Source: Heterodera schachtii (taxonomy: Eukaryota; Nematoda; Chromadorea; Rhabditida; Heteroderidae). Taken from it: 64,000 nt of DNA. The stretch covers positions 535,249 through 599,248 of the forward strand of contig SIJG01000076.1 in assembly GCA_023374025.1 (NCBI GenBank), in the 5' to 3' direction. Under the pieces are notes generated by a model, which did no database searches, had not been told where the DNA came from, and was given only the letters and a program-made list of their open reading frames with translations. How positions within the stretch are numbered: position 1 is the first letter of the stretch; each line of letters starts with the position of its first letter. Positions 46,572-59,407 of the stretch are shown piece after piece. Made by a program: the position numbers and the translations under genes.

Positions 46572-47366
46572 TTTATTTGTGGAAAAGAAGAAATAAAGAA
46601 TGAACTGCGAATCTGAAACAAAACAAAAAAGTAAAAAAGAAATAAGATAAAGCGAAATGATAAAAATGGGCAAAAAAAAAAATTATTTTTTTTTCTAATT
46701 CGTTCCCCAATTTGTGGGTTGAATTGAGCCGAACCGATGAAATTTTAAAGATCATTTGACTCATTTCGTATGCTTTACGTTATTCATAATTCTTATGAGC
46801 ACATACATATGGTCTTAGTGGGTACTAATGCACTTTACCAGACAAAAAGTTTTTTTAATTCATGGCCTAAGAAACTTAGAATTGTCAGTCAATGATTGGA
46901 CGCGGATAAAATGCAGTGAAAGAGAAGTTGGTGATGAAATGAACAAATGAATGAAAGAGAAATCAATAATGAAAATGTTGCTCTATTCACTGACCATCCC
47001 AGACGCAGAGAAAAATATTTACATAAATCAGAGAACGCTTTTTTTGGTTTAATTTTTTATAAAATGCATTTGACACAACGCTTTGGTCTGTTATGGTTGC
47101 TCAGAAATGTTTATTTAGGAGTATGGAGTACTTACGAAATTTTTAAAAAAAGAAAGAAAATGCCAAAGTATCAATTTTTAGATTTTTTGAAGCGATTTTT
47201 TAGATATTAATTTCCGGCGGCGCTTGTCGGCACCGCCGAAAATTAATTTTGGGAAATTGACGAAATTGCAGTAAAAAGATGTGAAAATTAGATAAAAAGA
47301 ATTGCTAAGTTGGAATAAGGCAAAAAAATCTTTGAAATTTCACTGAAAACACCGATGCCGTGTCAT
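46572..47366. other. Upstream DNA of the F-box-like gene; no gene seen
   Basis: AT-rich. The open frames 46947-47210 (+) and 46573-46764 (-) have no domain or paralogue. One GC-rich palindromic repeat at 47212-47240. Confidence 0.4.
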
Positions 47367-48775
47367 TATTGAACTGAACTGCTTCATCATCCACCACTCG
47401 CCTCGCCCCGTCCGCTTCATTTCGATGAGAATGCGGATACTTTTGCTCACATTTGCAAACCCGTGACGAAATTTCAATTTTCAAAGCAGTAATAATGCCT
47501 AATGCTTTTTTCGCATTAATTAAGGCACAGCGTTGGGTCGAAGCGAAGTGCCGTTAAAATGGCATTGAATGGTCGGCAGAGAACCAATGTCCCGAGCTCG
47601 GTTCGGCGCTTTCAAAATCCGTTTTTCGCTTTTGCAAATTTCGTTCAAAAATCTTAGTCAATTACCATTAAGATTTGGAATGGAATTAAACAAAATACCA
47701 TAGATCTTTGAATTAAAATAGTTGACAAATCTTGTACCAAATTTGAAACTCCAGTTGGAATTTCAAATCACCTATGCCTCACAAAAATTTCATCCACTTA
47801 AATTATGATATGTATCACACAATAAATGATCGGCAGAGAAACAGAAAACAAAAAAATAAATTAAAGGCATTAATGGAATGATAATTTAGTTAAGGAATTT
47901 GATTAAAATTTTTGTAGCACACTTGAACATTGACAGTATCCCAGCAGAAGAAGTGCAACGGCGAGATTTAATGAATGAAATGAACGAATGCAAAAAATTA
48001 ATTGGGACGATAAAAAAAACTGATTACTGTAAATTTGTCGTTTGGCGCGCACTGTAAACATTTCAAACTTAATTCACTTGACTTATTTTATTCAAAAAGC
48101 AAAAAACTAATGGAATTTTTATGGCATAAATGAAACGTTAAGAATAATTTTTTATAATAATATTTTTATGTTTTCCGATTAAAAATGGCTAATTATCGAA
48201 TCATCATCATCCCAAATAAACCCAATGAAATTTCAATTCTCAACAGAACGAATTGTTGTAAATTAATTATGCTTTAATTCCAATAATTAAGTACTGTAAT
48301 GAACCGTTAAGCTTGTTTGGGCCATAAATTATTATTTTTAATAGCCCAAAAATTCAATGTCAGCGAATTGGTCAAAGTGTGCGCATTTTTCCGTTTTGCA
48401 ACTGTCGCTTTTCATCTTGTATTTTAAGACTTTGATAATTTTTTTGCCGCCGCGCTCCGAATCCCAATCCGATTTTTTTGACCGCAGCTCAAAAATGCCA
48501 AAATTTATCAATTAAATTATCACATTCCTTCCAGTAATTGAATTATTAACACTTCCGGTGTGTTCATCAGCAGCTCCAACAAAGTGGCCCACTCACACTT
48601 CTAAAATTTTAATTGGCTAATTTTCTACAAATAAGACAATTCTAATGCCTAATTAGTTATTTCGCATTAAATAAGGCACTCTGTTGGGTCGTTGCGAAGT
48701 GCCGTTAAAACGGCATTGAAGCTCGGCAAAGAATCGCGCGTGCCATGCACGGTCCGGCACTGATCAAAATTAGGC
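47367..48775 (+). pseudogene. Two degraded BTB-BACK relics
   Basis: 47430-47640 has ENADTFAHIC and a BACK-type exon with RWVEAKCR*NGIEWSAEN. 48362-48420 (ELVKVCAFF) and 48672-48765 (WVVAKCR*NGIEARQRI-like) repeat the pattern. Both BACK exons share the same stop (TAA in AAGTGCCGTTAA), so both descend from one already dead copy. Confidence 0.6.
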
Positions 48776-49084
48776 TTTTATAAAAACGAATGCTATTTTG
48801 ATATGTTTAGAATGATTTTTTTTTATTTTATCATAAGTTTTAAAACCCATTTCTACAGTTCCATTCGGTGTTTATCGCCGTTTATCAGTTCTAATCACTT
48901 CCAAATTGTCATGGGATTTCCGACGGACTTTCCAACCGACTCATGGACAGATATAGTGCCAATATTAGAAACAGTGAACTTTCAAAATTAATTTTCATAA
49001 TTTAATTTGTTTCTTTGTCTTCGACCATTGATCAATGCCGGGATTGTCTGATGCTAGAAATAATCCGATTATTTATTCGTTATT

Positions 49085-49245
49085 ACCCATAAAATTTTAT
49101 TTCAATCCATCGGTGGATTAAGAAAAAGGGACGATTATGTGGAAATTGAAAATGTAATTTGAGGAAAACAGCAGCAGGTGGGAGTCACCGAACGATACAT
49201 GTAATGATACCGTAACATAAAGGCATGGCAAAAAATTATAAATTA
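49085..49245. repeat. Diverged third copy of the core of the 780-bp repeat
   Basis: Shares 'cagcagcaggtgggagtcac', 'cgaacgatac', 'gtaatgataccgta' and 'ataaaggcatggcaaaa' with 39845-39915 and 43846-43916, although flanking DNA is much more diverged. Confidence 0.6.
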
Positions 49246-50377
49246 TTGATTTTCAACATGCAAAAAAATTCTTTTTTTTTTTGAAATATGAGAGAAATTG
49301 AAGGCAGGCAGACTTACAATTAGTAAGTAAGGTTGGTCTGTACTCCGGAAATTCCCAGTATCCAAAGACCCGGTGGGTAGCGATGTGATGTGTGAGTCTC
49401 AGTACTCATGTTCACAGAAATGTTATTTATAAGCCAAAATAAATCATTTTCATCAAAAGTTTTCAGAATTTTTTTTTGGCAGCTGTATAACTGCGAAAAA
49501 AAAATATTCACCGTGAAACAATCGATCAGATTTCGTTGAAAAACAATATGATTTGTTTATTAACAAATTTTTAGCGAGGCACAACGAAGAAAAAAATGCG
49601 TAAAAATACGGAGGGGGGGGGGGGAAGCAAAAACATTATATTCTTTTGAAATAATTTACCGCATTTGCATATATTTGTTCAGATTAGGATTTTGATGGAA
49701 TGTTTCAAATAGTCTTGGCTTGGAATTTCTATTTTGAAATATCCAAAAATAAATACATAAACTAGGGTTGCGATTTTAATTGAAAAATCGGTAATGGAGC
49801 GGGATTGTGGCGCAAAATTCAAATTTTTCTTCCTCCCTTGAATTACGAATAAAATTTTTGAAATTTGTAAAGTCGTACGGATTTGATATGTATTTCAAAT
49901 TTCTAAGAGAGATTTTCCAACTTCGAACTGAAATTTCATAATAATCTAATCGATAACACAAATAATTGCACAAAGTTTTTTAAAAACAATGTTTGTTTGT
50001 TTACCATTGAATTGGGAAAAAATTTACCGTGTCAAAGGATGAAAAATTGGAAAAAATACGGCTCGAGGTGGGAAGGAAAAAATATTCACAAAATTTAAAT
50101 TTGACCAAAATCTATTATGAAATCCGCCAAAAATTCATAATATTTCCTCGCCATCGACCAAAATTCCTTTTGAATTTTGTGTTTTAGAAAGTTTAACAAT
50201 AATATACCGCACAAAAATGCACCGATAAAATTTTTGGAAAATTCTGAAATTGCGCTAATGTAAATGTTATTATTTTAGATTAAAATTTACATTATGAATG
50301 CTAATGCTAATATTGTGCAATATTTTTGCAAGTAAAAACCATTTTTTCAACCAAAACGTTAAAATCCTTTAATTAAG
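49246..50377. other. DNA upstream of the Lon-like gene
   Basis: Homologous in inverted orientation to 42805-43625. Probably holds earlier Lon-like exons or introns, but none can be delimited. Confidence 0.4.
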
Positions 50378-51100
50378 TCGTCCGCTTTGTCATTCTCGCT
50401 CAAATTCGTTGCCTAATTTGACCCGCCACATCCGCAGCCAGCATGTGGATGACACCCCATTCAATATCAAACCGTGCCATGCTGGTGAGGCAATGGGGAT
50501 TCAACTCTTCCCGGATGGAGGTAATTGAAAAAGCGGCATAAAAACTGAAAAAAAATTTCCCTTTCAACGCCATAATTTTAAGGAGAATTTTTTCTGACCA
50601 CAGCCAAAAGAACGAAAAAACACGGAGCCGACTTTTTCTCATGCTCGACCCAGCTCACCGACAACACTTGGGGCGGCTATCTCGATGCTTATGGGGCGGC
50701 AGGTTTTGTCTTGAACCTTGCGGGAAACGACTTCCTGGACCGCAACTGCATTGTGTTGCATGTGTCGCCGCAAGTGGCAGAAATCGACGGCGTTTCCGGC
50801 AGTGGAACAGTGTTTTCGTCAATTTTTTCACTTGTCACCGGGAGGCTTTGTCGGTCCGACACGGCCATCACCGCTTGGGTTGACGGAATGCAACAAATCC
50901 GCGGCGTAGAGGAATTGGCACAGAAAGCGCTCGTCGCTTCCGAAGAAGACGATAAGATTAAACGGCTTGTCATGTCACGTGAGAACCAGCAAGAATGGGA
51001 AGCGTTGCCTCCAAACACCAAAGGCGAAGTGGAAGGCATTTTCGTGGGCAATGTTAATGAGCTGATTGCTCAAGTGTTCAAGCCTATCCCTCCCCAATGA
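50378..51100 (+). CDS. Lon-protease-like protein, C-terminal part, catalytic lysine missing
   Basis: Exons 50378-50521 and 50604-51100 join in frame (G|CC). The second gives 165 residues resembling the Lon proteolytic domain: FLDRNCIVLHVSPQ corresponds to the DKRDIHLHVPEG region, DGVSGSGTVFSSIFSLVTGR to the DGPSAG serine region, then DTAITAWVDGMQQIRGVEEL to the TGE..GGIKEK region, and IKRLVMSRENQQEWEALP to the following strand. The serine is present, but the catalytic lysine position reads E (GVEEL). Probably non-proteolytic. The first exon has RPLCHS..NSLPNLTRHIRS and GEAMGIQLFPDG, also seen in four tandem copies at 41-42.8 kb. Earlier exons (AAA+ part, if any) were not found. Confidence 0.65.
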
Positions 51101-51219
51101 TTTTATACAAATATTTTGTTGAATTTTTTTTCGTTGCAATGAATTTTTTTGTTGAAATAAATCTTTTTTGTTCAAATGAAGCAATTTCGGAGGTCATTTT
51201 GTCCGCTTGTTTCTTTCTC

Positions 51220-52930
51220 AGTGATATTAATGACCAATTTGTCACTTTGTTTTCTTCTCCGCTGTAAAAGCATTTGATCTAGCCCATCAATTCCTTAATT
51301 GAATTAATTTAAATTATTTATTTTTGTTTATGCTCTTATTAAATGGTTAAACGAATTAATTGGTTCCCGAAAGTTGGTGTGTTGACGACATTATTGAATT
51401 TGCACTCACCGCGAAGATTTCCGAAGCGGTGCACAAAAGGTAAATGTCAAAACATTTCTCAATTCTCATTGTCAGTGCTTTCATCTTTGTTTTCTATTCC
51501 TGCCAAAATTTTGCATGGAAATCCTTTAATGTGAACAGTTTCACTTTTACGTTCACTTCCAATGATTTCTCGCACAAATTCCGACACTTTTTCAATTTCC
51601 ATCGAAATTATTCCATTCGATTTGTTCGGATCAGAAACAAATTTCCCCGTTTTTTCATTTTTAACTATAACATCAATGGTCAACGTCACTTTGTCCTCTT
51701 CTTTGTAGCGGAAACCATTGCTCGGGTCCATCAATTTCTTAATTAACCATAATTATGTCAATTAAGGGAATAATATTTTGTACACTCGCCGAAAAGGAAA
51801 TGAAATTATCGAATCCCCAATTATTTGATTTGTTGTCAAAAATAAGGTCACATATCTTAAAGCAGCAACTTTAATCGAATATTTAATTGATAATTTTAAT
51901 TTTTCCGTAGCATCACACAAAAGGGAAATTCTTAACCACTTCTCATTGCCAGTGCCTTCATCTGTTGTTATTTGTGCCATAATTCCATGGCACTCGATTT
52001 ATATGTACAGTTTTGCTGAATCGGCAACTTCCGAACTTCGCACTCGCAAATTCTGACACTTTTTCAATGTCCATCAAAAGGGTTCCTTCAGTCCACATTC
52101 GTTCTTGGCTCGTAAATTGGTCAAAATTTGGTTGGATTTTATGTTGTTGAACGCCGATCGCTTAATCCATTGTCAATACGCCGGTCGGAACTGTAAAAAA
52201 AGGAGTTCATATGGATAATTGTGCAATTTGTGCGTTAATTTTTAAATGTTTTTGGTTCCTGTTTTTACCTCCGTTATCTTATACCAATATCCTCCACAAA
52301 TGCTTCTTTTGAAATGATTGTTTAGCGTCAGCCCAACGGAGTGCTGAAAAAAGCAATAAAATTAATGGTTTAAGAATTAATTAAAAATTATTTCTTTTTT
52401 ATAGTATAATTACTGCGTTCCAAATTGAAATTTCTCCACGGTTTTGCAATTCATCACGTCCAATAATTTCGCATAACAAATTTGGTCAATTGCAAAAATT
52501 TATCCGATTTGAGCAAAGTGTCCGCATTTTTGTCATTGTAAGACAAACAACAATTAGCAAAGTCCTAAAAAAAATAAAATAATGAAAATTGGTATGGAGC
52601 GGGTCGTTTGCCAGATTTCTGGAAAAAAATTGCCCTAAACTCCAAATCGAAAAGGCGAGTCTGGGCATAATCCAAGAAAACATTGCGCAGTTTTGAAATT
52701 GGAATTTGCAAAGATGGGTAGACAAGGCCAATGATATTGTACTTTTTGGCTAATTAAAAAATAATTATTAAATTTAATTACTCAAATAAAATTCACCGGC
52801 GTAAAGCACAGCCATTGCATTGTCTCTATTCAATTCACTCAGCTCTTCCGTATAGATGAAGCTCAACATCACTTTGAACGCTGCTGCTTCAACGTCGGAA
52901 ACCTCCACGGAGCAATCAGCAGAGGCTAAT
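51220..52930 (-). pseudogene. BTB-BACK-MATH pseudogene
   Basis: Reverse-strand exons: BTB C-part 52925-52797 (VSDVEAAAFKVMLSFIYTEE), BTB/BACK 52751-52640 (AKKYNIIGLVYPSLQIP, FLDYAQTRLFDLE) with its donor GT destroyed, BACK 52562-52411 with a frameshift after KFLQL, a stub of the next BACK exon (RWADA), a MATH N-part with stops (52192-51960), and 51734-51459 (SMEIEKVSEFVREIIGSER). The first BTB exons are missing. Lies head to head with the pseudogene at 53492. Confidence 0.8.
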
Positions 52931-53491
52931 TGAAAATTTAATTAGAGCAATTAGCGGAGATTAATTGAAAACCAAAAAATCGAAAGAGCATATAATCAAA
53001 ACATGAGGGCAATTAAAAAAGTTAGTTAAATGATCGATATTGGATTAATGCAATTAGAAATATTAATCAAAAACTGACTAATTAAATTATGGGAATTATT
53101 AAAGCCTATTTTCAAAAATAAGTCAAAATAATTATTATAAAACATAAAAAATGGGGTTTGGAACATATTTTGACCTTTTTGAGAAAAATCGATAAGAAAA
53201 ATACAAGAAAATTGAAAAATCACCCCTAAAAAACCATTTTTTCAATTTTTCAAAAAATTATTTATTTATTTATTTCGAAAAACGAAAGATGCAAAAACGA
53301 ATTTTTATTAATTCTTATTGGCTTTTGAAAAACGCCATTTTAGGTAAATTAAAGTAATAAAAATTTTCCAATAATTAAATCCAATTCGTTACACTTTCGT
53401 TATTGCCGACTTTTGCATGAAATTTTCAAAATGATAGACCCATTAACCTTAATTTTTTAATATATTGATTTTACAAATTTTTGAAATTGCC
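52931..53491. other. Spacer between head-to-head pseudogenes
   Basis: AT-rich; no exon, TATA box or shared regulatory motif could be supported. Confidence 0.4.
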
Positions 53492-55670
53492 ATGTCCAAA
53501 TCGCCGACTGATTGGATGAAGCTGTTGCTGAGCACGGGAGAGTACGCGGATGTGCACTTTTTGGGTGACGAAAAAGAGGCAAGACTACAAATTAAAAATT
53601 TAATTTGTTAATTGTATAATAATAAATAATTTTTAATTTATTTTATATATTTTTTAATTTATTTTTTGTGTTAAATTGTTTTTCCTACATTAGTTCTTTT
53701 AAGCTTGTGCCAGCACATAAACTCATTTTAAAGCACGCGTCCGACGTATTTGAGGCAATGTTCCGTTTTGACTCAGAAAATGCAAAAGCGGATTGTGGTA
53801 AAAAAAATTTATGGAATAAACTATTAATAATTAATAGACACATCATTTCTATGGATTTTGGATTATCTTTTTTGCACATATATTTAGGCTTAAATTTTAA
53901 AAAATAGTATTTTTAATTGTTTTGAAGCTTTTCGAGTGCCTTTTTATTCCATATGTCAATTTTTGTCCTTTTTTTGTACTTAATCTTAAAAATTTAATGA
54001 TTTAAGTTTTTCAAAAAATATGAACGCTGCTTTTGAGAAAAAATTCAACATATTTTTCCGGTTTTTATTGGTAAATTTTCAATTAGCCTCTGCTAATTGT
54101 CCCGTGAAGATCCCCGACGTTGAAGCAGCAGCGTTCAAAGTGATGTTGAACTTCATCTATACGGCAGAGTTGAGTGAATTGAATGGAGACAAAGCAATGG
54201 CAGTGCTTTACGCCGGTGAATTTTTATTTATACTAATTAAATTTAATAATTATTTTTAATTAGCCAAAAAGTACAATATCCCCGCTCTGGTCAATCCATC
54301 TTTTGCAAATTCCAATTTCAAAACTGCGCAATGTTTTCTTGGATTATTCCCAGACTCGCCTTTTCGATTTGGAGGTGAGGGCAATTTTTTTTTCCAGAAA
54401 AGCCTGGCAAACGACCCGATCCATGCTTTTTTCATTATTTTATTATTATTTTTTAGGACTTTGCTAATTGTTGTTTGTCTTACATTGACAAAAATGCGGA
54501 CACTTTGCTCAAATCGGATGAATTTTTGCAAATTGATCAAAGTTTTTTGTGTGAAATTTTGGAACGAGATGAATTGCAAACCCGTGGAGAAATTTCAATT
54601 TGGGATGAAGTAATTTTACTTTTCTCGTTAATAAAGGCACTCCGTTGGGCTGACGCCAAATGCCGTCAAAATGCCATTGAAAGTTCGACAGAAAATCGTC
54701 GTGCCGTTCTCGGCCCAGCACTGTTCAAAATTCGCTTTCCTTTATTAACAAAAAAGGAATTTTTGAAAATCGGTACAAAAATTAATTTTGAATAATTTCC
54801 ATCTTTTTTCTCACAAATTTTCAGTTCCTTCAAAGGTTTTAACAGCCGAAGAAAAGTTCGGCGTTTATCAGTTTTATTGTCAACCCCATTTTCACCCACT
54901 GAAATTTCCGAGCCATGAACGAATTTGGACATTTGGCACAATTTCGATGGACATTGAAAAAGTGTCCGAATTTGCGAAAGAACCAAAGGGTAGTTACAGA
55001 TTCAGTGACGATACCGTATACATAAAGGGGCTTTCTTGGAAAATATTGGCACAAATAGAAGCTTTGCCTAAAAGAACTGAAAAATATTTGGCCATTCAAC
55101 TTTATTGCCTTGGCCCGAGGGAAGGTGAACAACATAAAATGATATTCTTAATTAATTATAATTGATATTCAGATAAAAATTTGAGCTTCAAATGTTCGGC
55201 AACATTTCGAATTGTTTCAAAAATGAACACGGTGTTGAGAATTCCATTGGGAAATTCAATGACTTAGTTTTTAATAATAAACTGCAGGGGTTATGGCTTT
55301 AATTTTGAATTTTCGGTGAGTGTAAATTGAATAATTCCCTTAATTGGTCAATTTGGGTTAATTAAGGAATTGATGGAACCGAGAAAGGATTTTATGACCA
55401 AAATGGGGACAAAGTAACAGTGTCAATCGATTTTGCAGTGGGCGAACCAAAAGCGGATATATTCATTTCTAATTCAAGCAAATCCCATGGGACACTTTTT
55501 ATGGATATTGAAAAAGTGTCGGAATTTGCGAGAGAAATCATTTAGTGTCATCGTATAAGTGAATCTGGCACGTACATAAATGGATTGCCATGGAAAATAT
55601 GGGCAAAAATAAATCAGAGGACGGAAAGCAATGACAATAATGAGAAATGGTTGGGCATTTTTAATTGATT
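53492..55670 (+). pseudogene. BTB-BACK-MATH pseudogene with complete BTB start
   Basis: The ATG at 53492 gives MSKSPTDWMKLLLSTGEYAD, the BTB N-terminus, with no signal peptide. Exons 53492-53578, 53704-53797, 54087-54215, 54264-54374, 54457-54772, 54825-55124, 55173-55315, 55367-55670. Intron 1 has a GC donor (GAG|GCAAGA). Exon 54264 has TCTTTTG where the copy at 52.7 kb has TCTTTG, so the frame is lost in PSLQIP. In exon 54457 the intron between the two BACK exons is only 27 nt and reads through in frame. The MATH exon at 55173 is out of frame and 55367 has an in-frame TAG at 55542. Good family reference, but not functional. Confidence 0.8.
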
Positions 55671-55689
55671 TCATTAATGTTCTAATTAA

Positions 55690-56010
55690 TTCAACTGATG
55701 TGTGTGTTAACATTGAAAAAAGTGTTTAGCGTGTATCAGCAGTATTGCCATCCAAACTTAAGTTATCTCTCTGTGCTTTTCCCGTTGGATTTCCCACGCA
55801 CCGACAGCACAAAAACGGAAAAACAATTTTATGAAAATTTTAAAAAGTATCAGAATTTGCGCAGGAGCCGATGGAAAGTCGCCGCCGATAGAGCGATGCC
55901 GTGGAGATTTGGGGTTTCTCATGGAAAATACTGGCACAATTAAAGCAAATAAAAACAATGAGAAATGGTTGGGCTTTTACTTATATCTTGACAACAATAT
56001 CCCAAAATAA
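55690..56010 (+). pseudogene. Extra MATH N-part fragment
   Basis: Reads FSVYQQYCHPNLSYLSVLFP then, after frameshifts, SRRR, AVEIWGF and NNEKWLGFYLY, a second copy of the exon type at 54825 and 1769. Part of the decay zone behind the 53492 pseudogene. Confidence 0.65.
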
Positions 56011-57729
56011 ATTTGCTTTCTCAACTTGAGAAATTTTGCTAATTTTGTTAAGAAAATCTCGCTCATTTTTTGGGTCAGCATTTTGGTTACAAATTAGATA
56101 ACTAACAAAACTTTTGAGATTACTTTAAAATGATGCCAAATTATTATTTTAATCAGAGACAAATTTAAAAGTTATTGAGTTGGATGTAAAAATGGCCGGA
56201 GTCAATGTGCCCCGTTTTTTATCACAACGATTTTGACCATTAAATTTAATTCGACAGAAAATTTTAAAATTATTTTTTAGCCAAAAAATTACAATATTTC
56301 CAGAAAAGCCTGGCAAACTGCACCTTTTAATTCTCATGCAAAATAAGCAGGGTAGCCAGATGTAATGATTAGGGTTATAAGTTGTATGCACTAAAAATCT
56401 CTCAAATATGCCCTAAAATCCAGAAAATGCCCAAATATGCACTAAAATATGCCAAAAGTGGCTTTTAACCCTCAAAAAAAAAAATGCAAAAATTGTGTAA
56501 AAATACAGAATTTAGTTTAAAAACATCAAAACAATGCTATGGAGCGTTTTTAGTTAATTGCAAAAGATTTTGATTTTCTAACTTTAGATATGCAATTTCG
56601 AATTTTTAAAAATTTTATCATATAGTAAAACAAAATTACATGTTTTTATATCAGCTATTTTTTTCTAAAGTTCTTACAAAAAATTCAAAATTTTTCGATT
56701 TCAAGAGTATATTTTTTAAATTCCCAAAAAGGTCGATCCTTAGGGGGTGTATAGTTTTCATTTTTACTGCATTTTTCTTATGAAAATTTGCCAAAAATGA
56801 CCGAAAAACGCAAAAATGGCGAAATATGGATTTATTCCCAAAAATCCCCAAAATATGCTTTTATATGCACTAAAAACTTTCACCAAATCAAAAAATTTTA
56901 ACGTAGAATGCTACCAAAAAGTTCCAAATTTTCAAATTTATGACAAAATGTTGATTTTTCTGTGTATGACTTTTTATTCTTTATAAATTTTATTGTATAT
57001 GTTGTTTATTAATTAATTAGTTCATCCATTTTTCAGTACATTTATGACTTCAAAGCACAAAATTTCAAAATTTTCTGATTTATTATGATTTTTTGAAAAA
57101 ATCCTCAAAAATGGCTATTTTAGCTTTTCGTCACCTCAGGGACCCAAAATTCCCTAAAATTTTCAAAATTAAATTTGTCATTTTTAGTGAAAACCTTTTA
57201 GCAAATTTCACTCAAATTTTCAGAAATTTTTCCCGGCGACGCCTACCGGCACCACCGGACCCGTGTTCTCAAAAGTTTTTTGGAAAAAAAAATGCCGTAA
57301 AAAACGTTTTATTGATTTTTTTTTTCTTCCTTTGGAAAAAATTTCCTAAAATTGGTTTTTGACCCCAAATGATGATTTTTTGTTTGAAAAATGATGATTT
57401 TGAAAATTTTCATCTGACAACCCTGAAAATAAGCGTCCTACTTCTCAATTCTCAACTGGAAGTTTCTCGTTTATATGTGGTTGACTTTATAGCCATGCCT
57501 TACAGAAGGGCAAAATTTTTATTGCCAAGAATTCGTACAAAAACATTTTTTTTAATTGCATTAGCCATAAAATTCAATTTTTTACGTTTCCTCAATTTTC
57601 TCTGCTTTTTTTTCTTTCATCAGATGCATAAAATTTAAAGAGGACACAAAAAAGAAATTTATTCTATTGAAAAGCTAAATTTCACTTATTTGCACAACTT
57701 TCCATTCACAAAACAAATTGTTTATTAAA
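56011..57729. other. AT-rich repeat-derived DNA
   Basis: 56380-56880 is built of 'atatgcactaaaa' motifs in inverted arrangement (a mobile-element relic). 57225-57265 has the GC-rich palindromic repeat. The open frames 57093-57362 and 57369-57638 are low complexity. No gene supported. Confidence 0.4.
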
Positions 57730-59407
57730 CGAATTATGGAAAATCACTTATTTGAGAAAATGGTGAGTCAATTAATAAACTAAATTTGGTATAAAAATCA
57801 CTTAATTTTTCTCCAAAATGTATTTCTGCGCCTAATTGCTTCATTTGTTCTACCAATACAACAACTTTGGCCTTTTCCTCCAATGCCATTTTTGTCCATT
57901 TTTCGAGCATTGCTTCCAATTCTTTGTCAAATATTTGTCTTAGCAAACCTTTGAAAAGTCAGGTGTATATTAATAATGATGAAATTTTTAGGTTTTCTAT
58001 TTATTTTTTATTACACAAAAATAAAAATTTTAAAGAAATTATTTGGGCGTTTTCCTTAAAAATTCCTAATAAAATCAAATTTACCCCCCTTTGCCTTTGT
58101 AATTTTCAGAATGTAAACCTCCTAAAAAGCAATTTCCTTATGAAAAATTTTCTTTAAAATATTGATTTTTGTTTTATTTTTTCATAAATTCTTTGAATTA
58201 ATTTAAAAGAAAAAAACTTTGCATTCAAAAAGTGCTTAAAATGCTGCTTTGAATGGCATTTAAAATAGAAACCAAAGTTGCGAAAATAATCAAAAAAAAA
58301 AAAACCTTCAAAATTAGAAGCACCTATTTGGTGTCCATCTGATTTGACCGTTTCAAATGCAATTTGTACAACTTTTTCTTCAAATTTCATTTTTGAATTT
58401 TCTAAAAATTAATTTTCAATTGATTAAATTGCCTATTTTTTTTTAATCATTTTCTTAATCTTCATTAAATCGGACCTTTCTCATTTGCGTCATATTTTAA
58501 TTCATTCTCATTTGTTAACTTTATTTCTGATGACATTTGTTTCTCATATGCCATTTCGTCATTTTTACCGCTTAAATCCGTGCCAAAATAAAGTTTGGAA
58601 ATTTTGTTCAACAAAGCAACAAAAGCGACCAAATTTGGGCTTATTGGCCTAAAAAAATATTAGGAAAAATGTATTATCTTTAAATAAAACTAATATCCGT
58701 TGTCTAAACGCTGAGAATTTATCTTTAGAATTTGTGCTTTCATTTATTCAAAAAAAAAACAGTAAAAATCTCAATACTTTTAAAGATAAATTTGACTTTT
58801 TAAAAACCATTGGAGGTATGATTTTGGAAAAATTGTGAAAATTTGTTCCCCAGGGGTCTAAAAATTTTTATAAACCAAAAAAATCCCCTTTGGTTACAAT
58901 TTTATTTTTGACTCTTTTGCAAGTAGTGTAAAAAAAGTTATGAAATCTTTATTTAAAAGATCCAAAAACTTCAAATAAAACAAAAAAGAATACGTCCGGA
59001 AGCTCAGTTATAAGATCGTTTTCAATTATAAAAAAATTGACGAATTTTTATTATTATTCATTTTGAAACTATAAATATGAATTGCCAAGTATTTTACCAT
59101 ACTTTGGATTTGTTTCATCGCTTTGAAACATTGGCTTTATAGCTGAAATGCCAAAACGCATTCTGAACAAATATTCATACACAATGCCCAAATATCGTTG
59201 AAGTTTTTCGCATTCATTTCCAATTTTAATTTTGGCATTGTCACAATGCCAATTTGTTTTCATCAAATACAGAATGCCAAGATGTCTTTCGAATCGGTCA
59301 GTGTAATTTTTTGTTATTTTTTTAACAGTTTCTTTAAAAATGGATTCAATAACATTCACAAAATTGTTTCTATCTTTGATAAATTCAACAAATAATGCCT
59401 CATCGAT
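57730..59407 (-). pseudogene. Broken second member of the secreted family
   Basis: Exon 59407-59098: IDEALFVEFIKDRNNF, RHLGILYLMKTNWHCDNAK, LQRYLGIVYEYLF, then a donor (TATG|GTAAAA). Further reverse-strand exons: 58648-58465 (PISPNLVAFVALLNKISKLY), about 58390-58325 (KFEEKVVQIAFETVKSDG) and about 57946-57790 (LRQIFDKELEAMLEKWTKMA). They follow the order of the intact paralogue at 60024-61051. The 59098/58648 junction does not keep frame and no signal-peptide exon is visible upstream, so it is scored as broken; a revised gene model could rescue it. Confidence 0.55.
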
